Below are positions 25,909-36,662 of a DNA stretch of 64,000 nucleotides, in pieces. The DNA is from Lycocorax pyrrhopterus obiensis (lineage: Eukaryota; Chordata; Aves; Passeriformes; Paradisaeidae). Every line of letters begins with the position of its first letter. Positions within the stretch are counted from its first letter, which is position 1. The stretch covers positions 37,496,318 to 37,560,317 of the forward strand of contig JACSVZ010000001.1 of NCBI GenBank assembly GCA_014706295.1. The letters are read 5' to 3'. The notes below the pieces were generated by a model. The model was given only the letters and a program-made list of their open reading frames with translations. It ran no database searches and had not been told where the DNA came from. The translations under genes were made by a program, and so were the position numbers.

Positions 25909-26654
25909 GTAGTGATGGTTTGATAGAAAATTTGGTGCTTATTTTGAACTGAATGATAATCTTTGAGAGGATGGAGGAGGAGAAAATAGAGTCATAGTGA
26001 CCGGATTTGTTCCATGTATGCTCCTAAAGTTTGCCGTTTGGCACCAAACCCACCTAGGATGAAAAAATAATAATAAAAAATGCATAACACAATAATCCAT
26101 CTCTCCTCAGCAGTCTAGCACAGATGCTTCAGAGAACAAAGTGATTTTCCACAACAGGTCCCACACAAAATATATTAAATGAAAGCTGTTGCTGGTAAAT
26201 GGGCTGTCTGTTACACAGAAACAATTTTCTTTTGCCCTTTACCTGTGGTTCCCATTTCACAATATAAAGGGACACTGTCAGTTAACGCCATGCTTTTGTC
26301 TGAAAATGGCAAGTTTAGAATACCTCATACACTAACTACAAAGTCTACAACTGAAATAAATAAATGTATTCTCGTATCGTTTCAGAGACTTAAGTCTATG
26401 TATGTGACAACATAGCAGGTGTCAGTTTTTAGTTAAATCTATCACTTGAGAAACATGTTCTTAAGAAATTAATAATATAAACAGAACATACAGTTTGAAG
26501 GCCTGTAACAGATAATATGTTTTTTTTCAGTACATCATTTAAAAAAAATCTTGCCCTTGGGAATTCTACCATCCCATTTAGTTGATAAAAGATTTTTAAA
26601 AATTGTAGAAAGCAAAGTATAGCTTAATTTCTGTAGAAAAGCTGTCCCTGACTG

Positions 26655-27114
26655 TTTTTTTTTTTTTTTTACCAAATACACATTGCTAACATCCTTTTTA
26701 TTCTCTGGCCTTCTCCATCACAATTACTGGTGATACTCTGTAATTTGAGGAATGTCTGCATGGCAGAAATGCTTGTTTTAAGACTGTATTCTGTGAGAAT
26801 GGACAAAGTATTCACTTTTCAGTCATTGTAGCACCTTCCACAAAACACACTACTTTGAAATTTGTAGTGTATAGCAGGGAGCTGATAAAAAAAGCCCCAG
26901 CTATTTGAAAAGGTGCAATCCTCAAATCCCTCTTGAGTTGCCAGTACAGTTGCCTCTTTGTACTTGCAAACACAATAGGCTTATCTTGATAATAACCTTC
27001 TGTGACAGTCCTGGTCTGTGCTGAATCTTCAGGCTTTAAGATGTTTAACACACACCCACGTTGTCTCCCAGATGGACTGACTCTATTTAACTCCTGCTGT
27101 AAATATATTCTCAT
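26655..27114 (-). pseudogene. Possible retrocopy-like arrangement (unproven)
   Basis: On the minus strand an open frame of 100 codons (27114 to 26812) is followed by about 110 bp. Then comes AATAAA (26702 to 26697), and 26 bases later a run of 16 A (the T-run 26655-26670 on the plus strand). That order and spacing is what a reverse-transcribed mRNA 3' end would look like. Against it: I do not recognise the protein, and no target-site duplication is evident beside the A-tract. CR1 machinery also rarely makes poly(A) retrocopies in birds, and frames of this length occur by chance here. Confidence 0.15.
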
Positions 27115-27303
27115 TCCTCATGCTGGACATTGAGATCTGCTTTTGTTCCAGATAAAAAACGATGGAGAGGTTTATGCATTTCCATAATTTTATTTTTCAA
27201 AATCCTTACCTGAAGATGGGAAATAGCTAAAATCTTAGGAATAAGAGTAGACAGAAATAAATGGAATGTTGGTTAATATTTAAAAGTTCTAGCACTCAAG
27301 TTT

Positions 27304-27333
27304 TCTCTGTTACTTAAAATTAAGTAACAGAGA
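27304..27333. repeat. Near-perfect 30-bp palindrome (14-bp arms)
   Basis: TCTCTGTTACTTAA and TTAAGTAACAGAGA pair completely around a 2-nt centre (AA). The outer flanks (T and G) do not pair. It could extrude as a cruciform or be a dyad protein-binding site. It is too short to be a MITE or a pre-miRNA. Confidence 0.93.
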
Positions 27334-28209
27334 GTTCATCTTCTATGCCAAGATGAAAAGCATCAAGTTAAATAACACGTGACCTTTTTAGTGTAATGAT
27401 GTCTCCACTTCTTACTTTGCCGGTCCTTCTGTACTCACTACCACAGACTGTGCCTATTGGCATTCAGTGACTGAAATCTTTAAGGTGGGCTCTTGTTTGG
27501 TAATTCAAAAGAATAAAACATGTGCCTTTTTATTGGAAAAAAAATTAAATCAGATTTCTGTTTTATTCAATTAAAATTGGTGGAATAATGTAATTTACAT
27601 TCATATATTTATATTCATATGTCATATAATCTCATATATTTATAAATTCATAGTAAGATTAAATTGTCTTATTAATATATACATTATTTACTTTGATTTT
27701 ACATAATAAGATCAGCTTTTGGTTTAAATATGATGTCCAAAGTTGTGAGCATTGTAATGAAATCTCTTCAGTTTATATGACCCTCTTTTTGAAGACTTAA
27801 AAAATATTCTAATTTTTATAAGGAATTCATCAGACAATATTGATTTCTTTCTTGACAGCCACTTCTTTTACTACAAAGAATAAAACTAGATCCCATAAGC
27901 AGTCAAAAAAATTTAAACAAAATCAGTCTATTGCCAGTGACACAAAACCAACAACTACATTAATAACAAATACATTCAGAGAAGAAAGAGGAAAAAAGCT
28001 GACAAAATATTGTCAGAGGTGAAAGGACATGCAAGGGAAGTAACACAGCAGAGAGAAGGCAGCAAAGAATATTTCTGGGAGAAGAGAAAGGCATTTAGAA
28101 AGCAGAAAGATCTTTTCAGTCTAAGGAGAAGGAAGGAAAGACAGTGGTATGAATCTGAATGTCTGCATGTCAAAGCAATTGTCAGAATGGGAAATAGATT
28201 TTCTTGCTG

Positions 28210-28260
28210 TTGGGTTTTTGTGTTTGTTCTTTTGTTTGTTTTTGTTGTTGTTGTTGCTTT
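28210..28260. repeat. T/G-rich tract with (GTT)n
   Basis: The tract GGGTTTTTGTGTTTGTTC is followed by TTTTGTTTG and five GTT units. It creates a spurious hydrophobic Leu/Phe/Val-rich frame that could be mistaken for a membrane protein. Confidence 0.9.
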
Positions 28261-31200
28261 CATTTTTGTTTTCTTTCCAAAAAGGAATAAAAAATGTACT
28301 TATGAAAGGCAGTGCATTAAGAGTTGTCTTAAATTATTTCAAATTTGTTGTGGGCATTTTAACAGTGTGCTCATGAATTGGAAGAGGAGATAAATTTCAG
28401 TCTCATTTACTTAGTCAATGAGGCAGCAGAGCTGCTCATGAGAAGGAACTCTCAAACTGACTGAGTAGTGGTCAAATATGCATATAAAGTAAAGAAACTC
28501 ATGGAAATTAATTACAGAGTGTGTGACAAATTAACATTCTTCAAATTCATGAGTGGAAATGTGAGTGTAGATTCCAGGCATTCGAAAAACATACCTTTTA
28601 GAGAAAAAAATATAAAAAATATCCAATGATGCAACATGATATACAAGGTCAGCTGCCAATCTAAAAGAAAATTAACCACACGAATAAAAATGAGTCCTCA
28701 AAATGTAGGAGAGATTCCCTTACATTCTTCTCTATCAAGTCTGTGAAACCCAATAAAATATTGATAAGACTTCTGGCTTGCAAATTTATTTGTAAGTCCT
28801 TAATAATTGAGCGTGCTTGACGAAATAGGCTCTGCCTCCCAGACCTCCCACTTCGATATCATTAACTTGAATGAGCTTCTCTTCATCACAAAGACAAAGG
28901 TGGGAAAAGTGATGTAAATGTTATCCATCTTATGCAGGGTTTGTACAACCTCTTCTTTATGACTGGTTTCACACAACGACTAATAGACACTTTCCACTTC
29001 AGATTTTAATTAAAAGCTATAAAAGCAGTCAGCTGTAGGCCATGAATGTGTTGATAACAAAAAAAGTGCCATGATATAGTGGGAAGATCAAGCACTGTAC
29101 AAATTTAGTGTGAAACCATGTTAAGTAGATCCATATGCCTGCGTTTAATGTAATTCTAAGATCTACATGGTAGCGATGGGAGTACTAAAGCAAAGCAAAA
29201 TGTCAGTTAAAGCCAGGACACACAGTTTAAGTATAATCATATTAATTCAGTGAATTATGAAGAGTATTGAAGAATATTTCTCTTCTGATGTTTGCAAAGA
29301 AATCCCACCAAGTGAAAAATTTTTTTTTTTTCTCTGAGTGAGGCTGCAAGTATCCAGGTGTCCAGGTTATTATAAAATAAAATGTTAAATTTATACTAGT
29401 GAATATGAAATTTATTCAATATAGCATAGATTAGAACTATAATTTTATAGTAGAAATAATTTTGAACAAAACATATTTAGACATATATTGTCAATAAATG
29501 AAACTTTTAAATTCATTTATTCCTCATATAATTTACAATAAAATTTAATAAAACTTATGGTGCGGAGCTTTTGTGGTTTCATAATAAACATTTCATACTT
29601 GGAATTCAATCTGTTTTGATTGAAGGAATAAATCATCCTGTATGATTTAGCTGTCTGTTAAGATCAACACATATTTAGTACCAACTTCCTAGTACAAAAA
29701 TATTTAAGCATTTTAAATTTAATTTTACATTAACTATTCTAATTACCCAAAATATATTATTTTTTATTCAAAAACCAGCATAAAACCACAATCAAAACAG
29801 TTTTATTTAGTGAGTCTAAAAATATTTGAGAAAAACCTTTAACTCCATCCCCTGTAAGTAAAAAGAGAATATTCTATTATTATAGTTCATACACAAATTC
29901 TTAGGAAATGCTTTTACTTGACTAATCAAATTCATTATTTGAATAGTTAAATTTGCTATTCATCAAGTTGTGGGTGATATTCTTATGCAGAATACACTTC
30001 AGAATATCACAATGGGGTACAAATAACATCGATGCCAAGTGTTCATAGAAGAGAAAGTTCTCTTACTATATTAATGGGGAAATATATATTGTAAATTATT
30101 TCTTGAAAACTGCTGTAGTTACAGAAGTCACAAAAGACACATAGAAGTACAATTCCAAATCCATGAACATGGGCTTTAACTGATGTCCATCTGGCTCCCA
30201 GCTGTATGGTTATTTACTGATAACAAAAGCGCGTCGTTATTAAGAAAGGACTCCGTACACTAGGCCATAGATTTCTGTTTTGTAGCAGCTTCTCTACAGA
30301 GACCCTCCCTCGGAATTTGAACACAAAGTATTTCTGAAGTCTGTTCTGATTATTTCATACCTCTGTTCAAAAACACAATCATCAGGGAGGTTGTGTACAT
30401 TGTACATAAAAGCCGACTCAGTAAAGCATTATACGTCTTCACCCTTTCATTTCTCTTCCAAAAGGAAATGGCACACTGACCTCTCAGAAGTCAAGGCAAA
30501 TACCTCTGATCTTTCCTGTTTGATTTCTACACAGCAGAAAGCTATTTAACATGCCTGAGATTGAAATGCAGAGTAGAAATAACTTTGGCTTTGACAAATA
30601 AGGGAAGATATGATCCACACACAGGCTTATCCTCTGAATTTCTGGATCAGAAATTTATCTCTAAAAAATACAGACAGCTTTTCTGAGGATATATACTCAA
30701 TACTTCACAGGTAGTGCAAATAGCTTTGGAAATCACTGTGGGTGCCCTTAAGCGACTATAAAGCTCTTGGCATCATTCTGTGCTGTGCAACTTACACTAA
30801 AGTGCCATTTTATATTAGAATTCCTTTTTACTCCATAAAATTATGCCCAAGATGAAAGTGATGCAAAAACCTATTGTCATTTAGCTATAACAGGCTCTTA
30901 CCTTACTGCAAAAATCTTGGTGAAGTGCCGCTAGGAGGCTGCTCAAGGTCTGCTAGAATGCATACTATTTAACCCTATACCTGTTACTGATTAAAAAAAA
31001 ACAGGCGATGATAAGAGTAGAGAGAATAGTTTATTACTTAGGACACACTATAATAGTCATCTAATACCCAGTTATTCTTTCCAGATAGTGTTTTCCTATG
31101 ATCTTTCTCACTAATTATTTAGCTAGTGTGCCACTCATATTATGTAGAAAATGTGATCTGAACAAAATCAAGTTTTCCAGTGGAACATAACACCAACTAT

Positions 31201-31356
31201 ATATATTACTGGTTGAGAGAGGGCACCACTTGTATTATCTTGTCATGAGCATGATAACCAATGGTTTAATTTTGAAACCCATAACTTATTTATGTTTAAT
31301 CAAGTATGAAATAGACTTTTCATATCACATAAGGTATTATTTTGTATTTAGAGTAG

Positions 31357-31398
31357 TTTTTTTCTTTTCTTCTTTTTCTTTTTTTTTTTTTTTTTTTT
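31357..31398. repeat. Pyrimidine tract ending in 20 T
   Basis: TTTTTTTCTTTTCTTCTTTT leads into an uninterrupted run of T at 31379-31398. Following sequence lacks a complementary AATAAA signal at the right distance, so a minus-strand retrocopy is not indicated. Confidence 0.93.
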
Positions 31399-31812
31399 GG
31401 TATCAGAAGTTCATTTGGTGGTTTTGGTTGCTGCTTGAGATCTTCGATACATGTGTCCCAGATCAAACAAGAATGAGGTCTTTGCAACTCCGCAGCATGT
31501 GGATACTACCTGTTTCCTTGAGGAATACTTGGGCTATAATGAAAGAAAAAGTTCACATCAGTCTAAAATAAGAAGTTTCTAGCTACAGGGTACATTTAAT
31601 GTCAGATGCCGGATGGCAGTCACAGTATCTGTTATTGAGAGCCACATCTAAAACACCTGCAGGCAGGCAAAGGAGTAATCTAGCCTGTCAGTTTCTCAGG
31701 CAGTGCTTGAATAGTAAGACTATTGTAATTCTAAAATGGCTGCCTGATATTCGACAAATTATTTCTCTCATACATGTAAAAGAAATTATGGAAACAGAGG
31801 CCCTAGGTGTAT

Positions 31813-31830
31813 TATCTATCTATCTATCTA
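31813..31830. repeat. (TATC)n tetranucleotide
   Basis: About four and a half TATC units form a short microsatellite just upstream of a CR1 tail. Confidence 0.92.
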
Positions 31831-31862
31831 CTATCATGTATTTTTTAGACTTCGGCTGCTGA

Positions 31863-32015
31863 AATACTGGCATGGGTTGCCCAAAGTGGCTATGGAGTTT
31901 TCACCCTTGGAGGTAGAATGTGACTGGGCAAGGTCCTGAGCTATTTAGTCTAACTGCTTTTAGCAGGAGGGTGGATGAGATCTCAGAGATTGCTTCAATC
32001 CTACTTTATTTGAGT
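31863..32015 (+). mobile_element. CR1 LINE, 3' end fragment
   Basis: Plus-strand blocks ACTGGCATGGGTTGCCCAAA, GTGGCTATGGAGTTTTCACC and CTTGGAGG match the CR1 3' region. They are followed by GACTGGGCAAGGTCCTGAGC, AGCAGGAGGGTGGATGAGAT and CTCAGAGATTGCTTCAATCCT. The octamer tail is not recognisable. Divergence is considerable. It lies about 85 bp upstream of the solo LTR, so the LTR inserted next to, not into, the recognisable part. Confidence 0.85.
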
Positions 32016-32097
32016 AGTCTGGTACTACATGTATATTGTACTTCTCTCGCTTGTAGTTGGTAGAGTACCAGACACAGTCTGCAGGAAAATCTTAAAT

Positions 32098-32102
32098 GAG
32101 TC
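32098..32102. repeat. Target-site duplication, left copy (GAGTC)
   Basis: The five bases immediately before the LTR start (TGTC...) are GAGTC. They are repeated exactly after the LTR end. Confidence 0.88.
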
Positions 32103-32716
32103 TGTCTTGGGGTGACTCTATCATGTGTATCCCCTATCATGCTCTATGCCCAAAAAAGTAATTTTGTGCCTTTTCTGTGCCTTTAAACTGTGCTTGAGAA
32201 AAAAAAACCCCAAACGAACTTTTCAAAGCAGTTTCTCAAGGACACAGAGATTACACTCTTCTGCATTCTCTGGCTGCAGGAACACAGAGGGAGCACCCTG
32301 CTTGCTTTCCTTCAGCCAGCTGGTTTTTTTCCCTCTTGGCGTGAGACAGAGAGATGAACTTTTGTTTCCTGGGACTTTGGTTTTTCCCTTCTTTTCTGGA
32401 CTGTTTCAACAACATCAGAACACATTCAGGAGAATTTCCTCCCCGAGGCCGACCAGCTCCGAGGAGGAGAGACACCACACCTACAGAAGGACTCTGAAAT
32501 CTTCCCAGGTTTCTCTCTATAGCGAGAGATTTCATTTCATTATTTAGCATCATTATCCTTTTCCTGTGTGTTTGTTAAAATAAATAGTTTTTATTTCTTT
32601 CACTTTCCTTTGAGGAAAATATTTCCTTGTTTTCCCGAACCTGGTGGGGGGAAGGGTGGTTGTAACCTGGTTTTCTCTCAGGGGATATATTACTAGATTT
32701 TGGCCAAACCGGCACA
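32103..32716 (+). mobile_element. Complete solo LTR, endogenous retrovirus, probably ERVL (class III)
   Basis: The 614-bp element starts with TGTCTTGGGGTGACTCTATC and ends with GGCCAAACCGGCACA, so it has the TG...CA termini of a retroviral LTR. AATAAA at 32579-32584 gives the polyadenylation signal in the expected distal third. After it come the GAACCTGGTGGGGGGAAGG block and TTGTAACCTGGTTTTCTCTC. Direct 5-bp repeats GAGTC flank it on both sides. A 5-bp duplication is typical of ERVL-type integrases. No retroviral internal region is present on either side, so this is a solo LTR left by recombination between the two LTRs of a provirus. The sequence type is familiar from songbird genomes, but I cannot give a certain family name. 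Open frames inside it on both strands are incidental. Confidence 0.9.
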
Positions 32717-32721
32717 GAGTC
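32717..32721. repeat. Target-site duplication, right copy (GAGTC)
   Basis: This is an exact repeat of 32098-32102 directly after the terminal CA of the LTR. Confidence 0.88.
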
Positions 32722-34564
32722 TTAGTAGGCATGAATTCAGCATGTGCAGAAAGACAACTAAGTGTATTTCACAACAATTTTCAAAATCTCCTCATAATTT
32801 GAGGCTATGTGAGAGCTTAAGTAGAATCCTGATCCTCCAGAAAAATCTAGAGATGAACCTTCTTCACTTAGAAAATATGTTTGTCATGGGAGATATCCAT
32901 ATCTGAGCCTATCCCTCCCTGAAATCACTGATTGAGACTTTTAACTTTCAGTGTGAATATCAAGGAGGATGGTATGCAGTGCTGAGAGACTTGAACAGCT
33001 AAAATGAACTGATAAACTTCCAAAAGGTAATCTATTTGGAATAGTATTGAGAACCTATACCAGAAAAGCATACTCTTTCTAGTAGTGAATAAATGAAAAA
33101 TAATTCAATAAGTCATTTGTTCAAAAGTTATAAATTTCTTTTAACAGTGGAGAGTTATACTTGGTTTTTTGGTAACATTTGTAAAAAAAAAAAATGTTTG
33201 TGAAAACTACACTCAACCTGCAAATGCTGTCATACTTTATCTTAGTCTTTCAAACCATTTGGTAGCACCAAAGTCTCTTGATTAGGTCACTCATCATGCA
33301 GTATCTGCCACTCTCTCTCAAATCTACAGCACAATTTGAGAGGTTTTCAGATATTATAATCTGACAACATAAAATGTTCACTTGATAATTTCAAATAATA
33401 TTTTCACAAGCAGTTTAATGTATCCATGTATGCCAAGATTTCGTTTAATAAAAATAGTATCTTTAAAATCATTAAGGCTTTTCATAATTATTATTTTTTT
33501 ATGGAGAAAAATATTTACATAATGAAATTACACCCACCTGGCTGTATACTTAATAAGTAGCACCATGCATAAGAATATGGTGTCCAGTGGTTTACTGACC
33601 ACTACTGATTGAACCAGGGGATTTTTATTCAATACACACAGCTGATTTAAATAGACAAACCCACAATTTGTTCCACTAGAATCTTCACTGAAAACTTTTG
33701 GGGAAACGAGAACATGGATACCTTCATTTTTTTCTGCTCTAAAGTATCTTCTTGTCAAGACTGTAACACTCATGACAAAAGAATAAAGAGCAACAGGAGA
33801 GGAAAAAACTCCATAGTTCATCTGATTTGTAAATAAACCTTTTCTAATATTTACCGAATTTGTATTTTAGTCTGGAACTATTTTGGGTGAGGTAAAATGG
33901 AGAAGCACATTGGACTATGAAATAGAAATTCATATGCAACAATCTGGATCATATATATAACTCTTTTTTTGCCTTTTAAAAATCTTTATGCATTCCCTAA
34001 CAATATTTTCAAGATCGGGTACCCTAATGGTATGTAAAAGTAAACGTGATAAAATGCAGTGAGCACACACTGCCTCTAGCTAAAGCATAGTAGGCCCTTT
34101 AATATTTATATTACATTTTTCTCCATAGGCACATTCATTCTATAAATGGGTACCAACTCATTCTCATCAAGTAAGAATTGTCAGAAAGATGAAGATAATC
34201 CAACATGCATGTTTCCTCTATTTTTCTAGATGTAATCCATTGCAAAGAAATATGAAAATGTTTATTAAACTATAAGCCTGCCTGATGTCGAATACATTTA
34301 CTTCAATAGATGCAGTATCAGAAAGATTATTGCCAAAAAGTATTTTAAAATTATGATTGTCATGGTAACTACCTGCTGCTGTTGTACCAGTTCTACCAGT
34401 GAAACAGTTTCATTAAGGATATGCTAGAGCTGTGATGCAACAAAGGAAAGGAAAATACTTCCTTGATCACATGGTGATGAATTTTTTATAAGCTTTTCGA
34501 AACCTGCTGTCTTTTAGAAACACTCACACGGTAACATATATAATAAACTTTTAATAAAAAATAT

Positions 34565-34760
34565 GTGCACACTTACAATAAAACTAATGAAGACCATTTG
34601 ATTTCAGCAGCACTAGCTGCTTTGGTTTTTAACAGCCTAAGTATGGCAGCTGTGCACAATCTCATTGATAAATATGCACCAAATGACAAATTAATATGTG
34701 CTGGCCCTTCTCAGCTACAGCTACAAATGTTATTATTATGCTTTGGACATTAGTCAGTTT
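34565..34760. other. Motif-dense unique segment, possible conserved non-coding element
   Basis: This contains CAGCTG-type E-box (GGCAGCTGTGCACAA), TGATAAATATGCACC, GACAAATTAATATGTGC and CTCAGCTACAGCTAC. A 62-codon plus-strand frame spans it, but the translation shows no known motif. The lack of low-complexity drift in an otherwise AT-rich area is the main reason to flag it. Conservation is untested. Confidence 0.22.
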
Positions 34761-36647
34761 TGTCTGTGTGGGGAAAGGTTGATTCAAGCAGCATATGGAT
34801 CTGCTATGGAGAGGTATAAGCTGCCCTCTGTGTGAGGAGAGGGTGAGCTACACTGTGGACTTAAAAAAAAACAAGAACAACCTCAAAATTATGACTATTA
34901 GAAAGCAACGGATTTTGTAAAGCTGCCAAGTCCATTAAATTGTTTAACTATAGAGAAGACTGTTATTGAAATCCCAGTGGGACTTCTGTTTAGATGGCCT
35001 GGGAACTGTTTTTTCAACAAATAGCGTGTACTTCCACATGTTAAGTTTCCTGTTTGTTTTCACTCTGCTTTTGGACAGGAAATTGAGAATCTATAAGATT
35101 TTGTCTTGTGAAATATTCAGATGGTTCTGTAACTCAAGAGAGTTAACAATGCATATGATAACAGTGATAACAATGCATAGGACTATAAAACATGGTTTAC
35201 TATGTTATTAATTTGCTTAATTTGTGAAATTGAACAAGTAATGATAGAAATTTAAGAAAAAGACTAAAAAAGCTCAAAAAATATAAAAATGTTTATTTTT
35301 TATTGTCAAATGGACATTATGTGCACATTTTAATCTTTCAAAAATATTTTTATTATAATATCCTATATTTAAAGCTGTGAACTGGCAGTTTTGGCATACT
35401 TGTGTACCTAGTTAAAACCAGGGATTAAGTGTTCTCTGGAAACTCCAAGATGCTTTATAGGAGCTGTCAGTCAATCCCTGAAATTTTCCATTGTCTTATA
35501 GTTCTGGTATTTTTTCTATTAACTGACTTCCTTGTTCAATTTATGAACCAGATTTCCTCTGCTTTGAAACAGCCTGCCCTGAATTATTGCTGTACACAAT
35601 GGGAGAGGTCCTCTGGTAACTCTGGTGTAGAAAGGATCTCGACCTTAACTCTTGCAGAATTGAGCTAACTTGTAAACCTGTATGAAGAGTGAGCTTGGAT
35701 TATTTCTTGCAGGCAGCTGGCAATTGTCTATAAGATTATTCGTTGTACAGTGGAGGTAAAATTTTTATTTTGAATAGAAATGGAATTTGTATTAAGTTGC
35801 AAAGAACTTTAATACAGAAAAAATCTCACAGGTAATAAATCAGCTAAAAATGTTACAGAAAGTATCTGAAATCTAAACACTTGTTGCTTACACAACATAC
35901 TTCTTTCAAACAGTACATAAAATTAATCACTGATCATCATGAAGGAAAAAAAACTTGAAAAATAGAAGCAAAAGGAAAAGAATATACACCAGGATAAAAA
36001 TGTGTATTTTTTAAAATCAGATAAATTAACTTTTAGATGTATGCTTGATCCAAGAAACTAATATTAAATTTTCATAAATTTATGGTATTTTTGCTGGAAG
36101 TAGTTCCAGTCCAGCTGAGAAGCAGAGGCCTGGAGAAACTAAAGATTTATTCACTTGTAATTATGGGAGTTTCTTTAATTGCAGTGAATGCACAAATCAT
36201 TGTTGTTCAGTTAGGTAGAATATAATAAGACACAAAATTGGTTTCAATGGTTCACCTCAGGTTCTACAAAAGTCTCCATTTAAAACCTCAAAATCAGCAA
36301 ATGAGAAAATAAATGTAATATTTAGAACACTGGAAAGGTAAAAAGTTGCTGCAAAAGAAACAGATGCTAAGAATTTAACAGCATATTTCAAAAAAAGTGA
36401 TAAACTGGAAAAAAAAACCCACATAAAAAAGTCTATGATTCTGACAAAGCAGTCAGAGTCCTTGGTCTCTTCTTAATTTAGAATATACACTGCAGTTCTA
36501 CTTCTGTTTGCAACTTTATCACTCATCCTTAATGTACCAAAGCCAAACAGACAAAAGTCATTCACATCCAGCAAAACCCAGAAACCGATATTTGCAATAT
36601 TGTGCACTGACTTTACCAACTGGTAATCTCATGGACTCTCTGTAATT

Positions 36648-36662
36648 AAAAAAAAAAAAAAA
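36648..36662. repeat. Poly(A) tract, 15 A
   Basis: This is an uninterrupted A-run. No AATAAA lies 10-30 bases upstream on the plus strand, so a retrocopy tail is not indicated. Confidence 0.9.

Larger units (their letters stand above)
27334..31862. other. Unique AT-rich DNA, no gene seen
   Basis: This includes the T/G-rich tract at 28210-28260, a T-run at 29320-29331, the 20-T run at 31379-31398 and a short (TATC)n at 31813-31830. The long frames at 28010-28393 and 31230-31571 are stretched by those low-complexity tracts and are not credible genes. The part 29390-29800 is especially A+T-rich. No interspersed repeat can be named. Confidence 0.6.

Noticed and set aside
28010..28393. 127-codon ORF and overlapping 75-codon ORF with a hydrophobic stretch like a membrane segment
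   Set aside because: The hydrophobic part is encoded by the (GTT)n/T-rich tract, so the apparent membrane helix is a composition artefact.
31379..31398. T20 run as the tail of a minus-strand retrocopy
   Set aside because: No AATAAA complement lies at the right distance, and the adjacent sequence shows no mRNA-like feature.
31230..31571. 113-codon ORF with a poly-Phe segment
   Set aside because: It is carried through by the 20-T run. There is no independent support.
32125..32547. 140-codon plus-strand ORF
   Set aside because: It lies wholly inside the solo LTR, and LTRs of this type are not coding. The matching minus-strand frame at 32251-32553 is rejected for the same reason.
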